Source of the DNA: MGNI01 sp964353875
GTDB taxonomy: Bacteria; Chloroflexota; Anaerolineae; Anaerolineales; E44-bin32
Assembly (NCBI GenBank): GCA_964353875.1
Contig: CAYGXU010000129.1
Coordinates: 1 to 8,377 of the forward strand
Length of the DNA: 8,377 nt
Direction of reading: 5' to 3'
Positions within the stretch are counted from its first letter, which is position 1; each line of letters starts with the position of its first letter. Positions 6,546-8,377 of the stretch are shown piece by piece. The translations under genes and the position numbers were made by a program. The notes beneath the pieces were generated by a model that had not been told where the DNA came from, made no database searches, and saw nothing but the letters and a program-made list of their open reading frames with translations.

Positions 6546-6847
6546 CAGAAGTACTCCTTCTCCTGCATGCCAGTGTAGGGGCCCTGCTTAACCTCCAAAA
6601 AGACAGTATCTTCGAGCATGCGGAAGCTATGGCCCCCGGCAACGAATAACACCACATCGCCGCTGCGAAGCTCACACGTTTTAGCAAGTTCCTGACTGTC
6701 ATCGTAAATGTCGATCACACAATGGCCCTTCCGAACGACCAGCACTTCGGATGTGCCGATGATCTTGCGCTCAAGCGGACGATGCGCATGACGAGCGATC
6801 TGGCTGCCTTTGGGGTAGACGATGAAACCAACTTGTTGCTTCTCCTC
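6545..6847 (-). CDS. Cupin-fold protein of a sugar-biosynthesis locus (5' end lost in gap)
   Basis: The visible C-terminal 100 residues run in one frame from the N-gap edge to TGA at 6545; the start codon lies inside the gap. They show a small cupin barrel: PKGSQIARHAHRPLERKIIG (visible residues 12-31) with a metal-binding HxH pair (His20, His22) and Glu26, then EVLVVRKG (34-41), the second-half motif GDVVLFVAGGHSF (around 56-68), and a closing EVKQGPY. Similar small cupins occur beside aminosugar genes; their role is unsettled. The HAH pair recalls dTDP-sugar 3,4-ketoisomerases such as FdtA, but the surrounding residues differ, so I do not assign that activity. A shorter frame starting at GTG 6745 would cut the HxH motif off and is not the real gene. 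It overlaps the aminotransferase ATG by one base, so the two are probably co-translated. Confidence 0.75.
   Translation of the reverse strand, partial: EEKQQVGFIVYPKGSQIARHAHRPLERKIIGTSEVLVVRKGHCVIDIYDDSQELAKTCELRSGDVVLFVAGGHSFRMLEDTVFLEVKQGPYTGMQEKEYF
6554..6559 (-). promoter_or_regulatory. Ribosome binding site of the aminotransferase
   Basis: AAGGAG on the minus strand lies eight bases before the ATG at 6545 and inside the last codons of the cupin gene. Together with the one-base stop/start overlap (TGATG) it indicates translational coupling. Confidence 0.7.
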
Positions 6848-6947
6848 NNNNNNNNNNNNNNNNNNNNNNNNNNNNNNNNNNNNNNNNNNNNNNNNNNNNN
6901 NNNNNNNNNNNNNNNNNNNNNNNNNNNNNNNNNNNNNNNNNNNNNNN
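6848..6947. other. Assembly gap, 100 N
   Basis: Exactly 100 consecutive N, the conventional placeholder for a scaffold join of unknown size. It removes the start of the cupin gene and the end of the large membrane-protein gene. True distance, and any gene between them, are unknown. Apparent reading frames running through the N are artefacts. Confidence 0.99.
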
Positions 6948-8327
6948 TCCTTTTCGGAGCAGATAGAGTATATAACCGATGGAAATCAAAGTCACAATGC
7001 TCGAAATGATCAAGGTATTGGTATAGAGAGGATCTGCCTGGTTGGCGATGCGCAAGCTAAAATCTAGCGGTTCCTCTGCAAATGTCTCAAAAACATTTTC
7101 TACCCTCCATAAGCGGGCATGCTGAAGGATATCATGTCCAAAGATGCCGAGCAAAATGGACAGGATGAGATAATGCCACGGCTCAAAAGGGCTCTTGTCC
7201 AACCATGCCTGGAGACGAACACTCGCCAGAGCGATCAGGAAGAGAAGGGGCAAGATGAAGAACCGCGACGGCACATGGACAAGTTTAAAAAGCGGCAGCG
7301 GAAGGGAATTGATCGGCATGTAGATATAACCAATGGATAACATGGCAAAGACGAAGATGGTTATGATCAGCGGACGATGCAAGCTGCCGGGCTGTTTTTC
7401 CGTTTCCGGTCTCCAGATTTTGTACAGACCGAAAAAGGCGATAAATCCCAGCCCCAGCAGACCAATATACATATCAAATTCCCACCATCCTATTGACAGG
7501 CCTACAAGCGATTTTGAAGGCGGAATGATCGATATCAAACTCGTGATTAAATCGCCAAAGGTGCTAAAACCAGCGAAAGGAGGGACGCCGACGGAAGGAA
7601 GGGCGACCATGGCTGGTGCAATGCGGTAGATGTTAAGCATAACCCCGGCGATCATGGCCTTGAAAAGTTGTAGGCGAATGGAACTGGCGAACAAAAAGAG
7701 TATGCCCATAAATAACAGGCAGGCAGCGAAGATTTGTGTCGTCCCAAGCAGTTCGATTCCAAAGAGCACCAATCCCATTTGGGCGAACCACGTTTTTGAT
7801 CCCCGGCCTTCGGCCAATTGAAGAATTAAGAGAACAAAAAAAGGGAGAAAAAAATAACCCGTGAAGAGGGTGTGGCCGATGCCGAGATGGGCAGTGATAA
7901 AACCATTGAAATTAACCAGAAGCGCCAGAAGGGTAAAAGCAAAGACGGAAAGCCGGTAGTGGCGTCTGATGGCCAAACATCCGATATAGCTTATGGAGAC
8001 CATCAAGAGTGCATTGATCAGGAAGTTCAATCCGGGATCAAGGAAGCGCAATAAGAGCATCTGGGGTGCGAGGTTGACATCAGGGATTCCAAGAAAGCGC
8101 GAAATCCCATACGAAAGGGGGGGATTGGTGTGAAGAGGGATTTGCCCTGAGGTGATGGCCTCTTGAAGTATCCTTGAATAACGCCATTCCCAAATCCAAT
8201 CCTGAACACCCCATAAAAAGCGCCCATAATTGAGGAACAATGTCCAGAGTCCAATACTGATCAGATAAACCAGGCTAAGCCATAAACGCTGGAACCAGAG
8301 CTGATATCTGGTGAACTTTCGATCCAT
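6948..8327 (-). CDS. Polytopic membrane protein, GT-C/YfhO-like, 3' end lost in gap
   Basis: 460 residues are visible before the gap, with about eleven to twelve hydrophobic helices (first about 14-33, last about 437-457). The layout recalls large GT-C or YfhO-type membrane proteins in glycan loci. After helix 1 there is a polar, aromatic-rich extracytoplasmic stretch (about 34-98, with GVQDWIWEWRY at 40-50). Then come HLGIGHTLFTGYFFLPFF (147-164) and, near the end, LVHVPSRFFILPLLFL (349-364), similar to the (L/V)xxPxRF motif of such proteins. No family can be named firmly. The last visible helix ends in LLRKG, so little may be missing if the protein stops soon after. The ATG at 8327 has only a poor ribosome site, and the frame stays open without a stop to the window edge (8377). 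The gene could therefore start further upstream. A role in transferring or exporting lipid-linked sugar is inference from location. Confidence 0.7.
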
Positions 8328-8377
8328 GCCTTGAAAGGCGCTTTGGGTGATCCAATTCCAAAGCGAAACTGCCTTAT

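Noticed and set aside
6545..6745. A 66-codon gene starting at GTG 6745
   Set aside because: The same frame continues upstream with a clear cupin HxH motif to the gap edge, so the GTG is internal.
7119..8054. Several plus-strand frames of 60-98 codons
   Set aside because: They are antisense shadows of the long membrane-protein gene, with composition expected from reversing hydrophobic codons.
6771..8327. A single 518-codon frame running through the N gap
   Set aside because: The part left of the gap is in a different frame from the cupin protein and has no family features. The N block only makes the frame appear continuous.

Overview
The window is an 8.4 kb piece of bacterial surface-glycan biosynthesis DNA. 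It is very probably from a metagenome-assembled scaffold, because a run of exactly 100 N (6848-6947) interrupts it. The left edge carries two near-identical copies of a C-run/G-run hairpin repeat of a type I associate with environmental bacteria such as Chloroflexota (Anaerolineae). Base composition is moderate and all proteins look bacterial. The phylum assignment is tentative and rests mainly on that repeat style.

Layout: positions 1-86 hold the tandem hairpin repeat. Positions 87-331 are a non-coding leader with small inverted repeats. Positions 332-1714 (+) encode a GT-C, GT39/ArnT-like polytopic glycosyltransferase with a strong ribosome site. Everything from 1740 to the right edge is on the minus strand and converges on that gene with only 25 bases between stop codons. 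In transcription order (right to left) the minus-strand genes are: a large polytopic membrane protein cut by the gap; a cupin protein cut by the gap; a perosamine-synthase-like PLP aminotransferase; a SAM methyltransferase resembling sugar N-methyltransferases; a Dpm1-like polyprenyl-phosphate glycosyltransferase; a second SAM methyltransferase; and a flippase-like (lysylphosphatidylglycerol synthase TM family) membrane protein.

Working model (inference): cupin, aminotransferase and first methyltransferase form a translationally coupled cassette (1-nt and 4-nt stop/start overlaps) that would make a nucleotide-linked 4-amino-4,6-dideoxyhexose and perhaps N-methylate it. The Dpm1-like enzyme would load a sugar on polyprenyl phosphate, the flippase-like protein is a candidate for moving a lipid-linked intermediate, and the GT39-like enzyme (perhaps also the gap-truncated membrane protein) would transfer sugar on the outer face of the membrane. 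The gene families are known. The specific combination, especially the putative N-methylated amino-sugar cassette next to a polyprenyl-phosphate pathway, is the part worth following up. I found no RNA genes, CRISPR arrays, transposases or phage genes.
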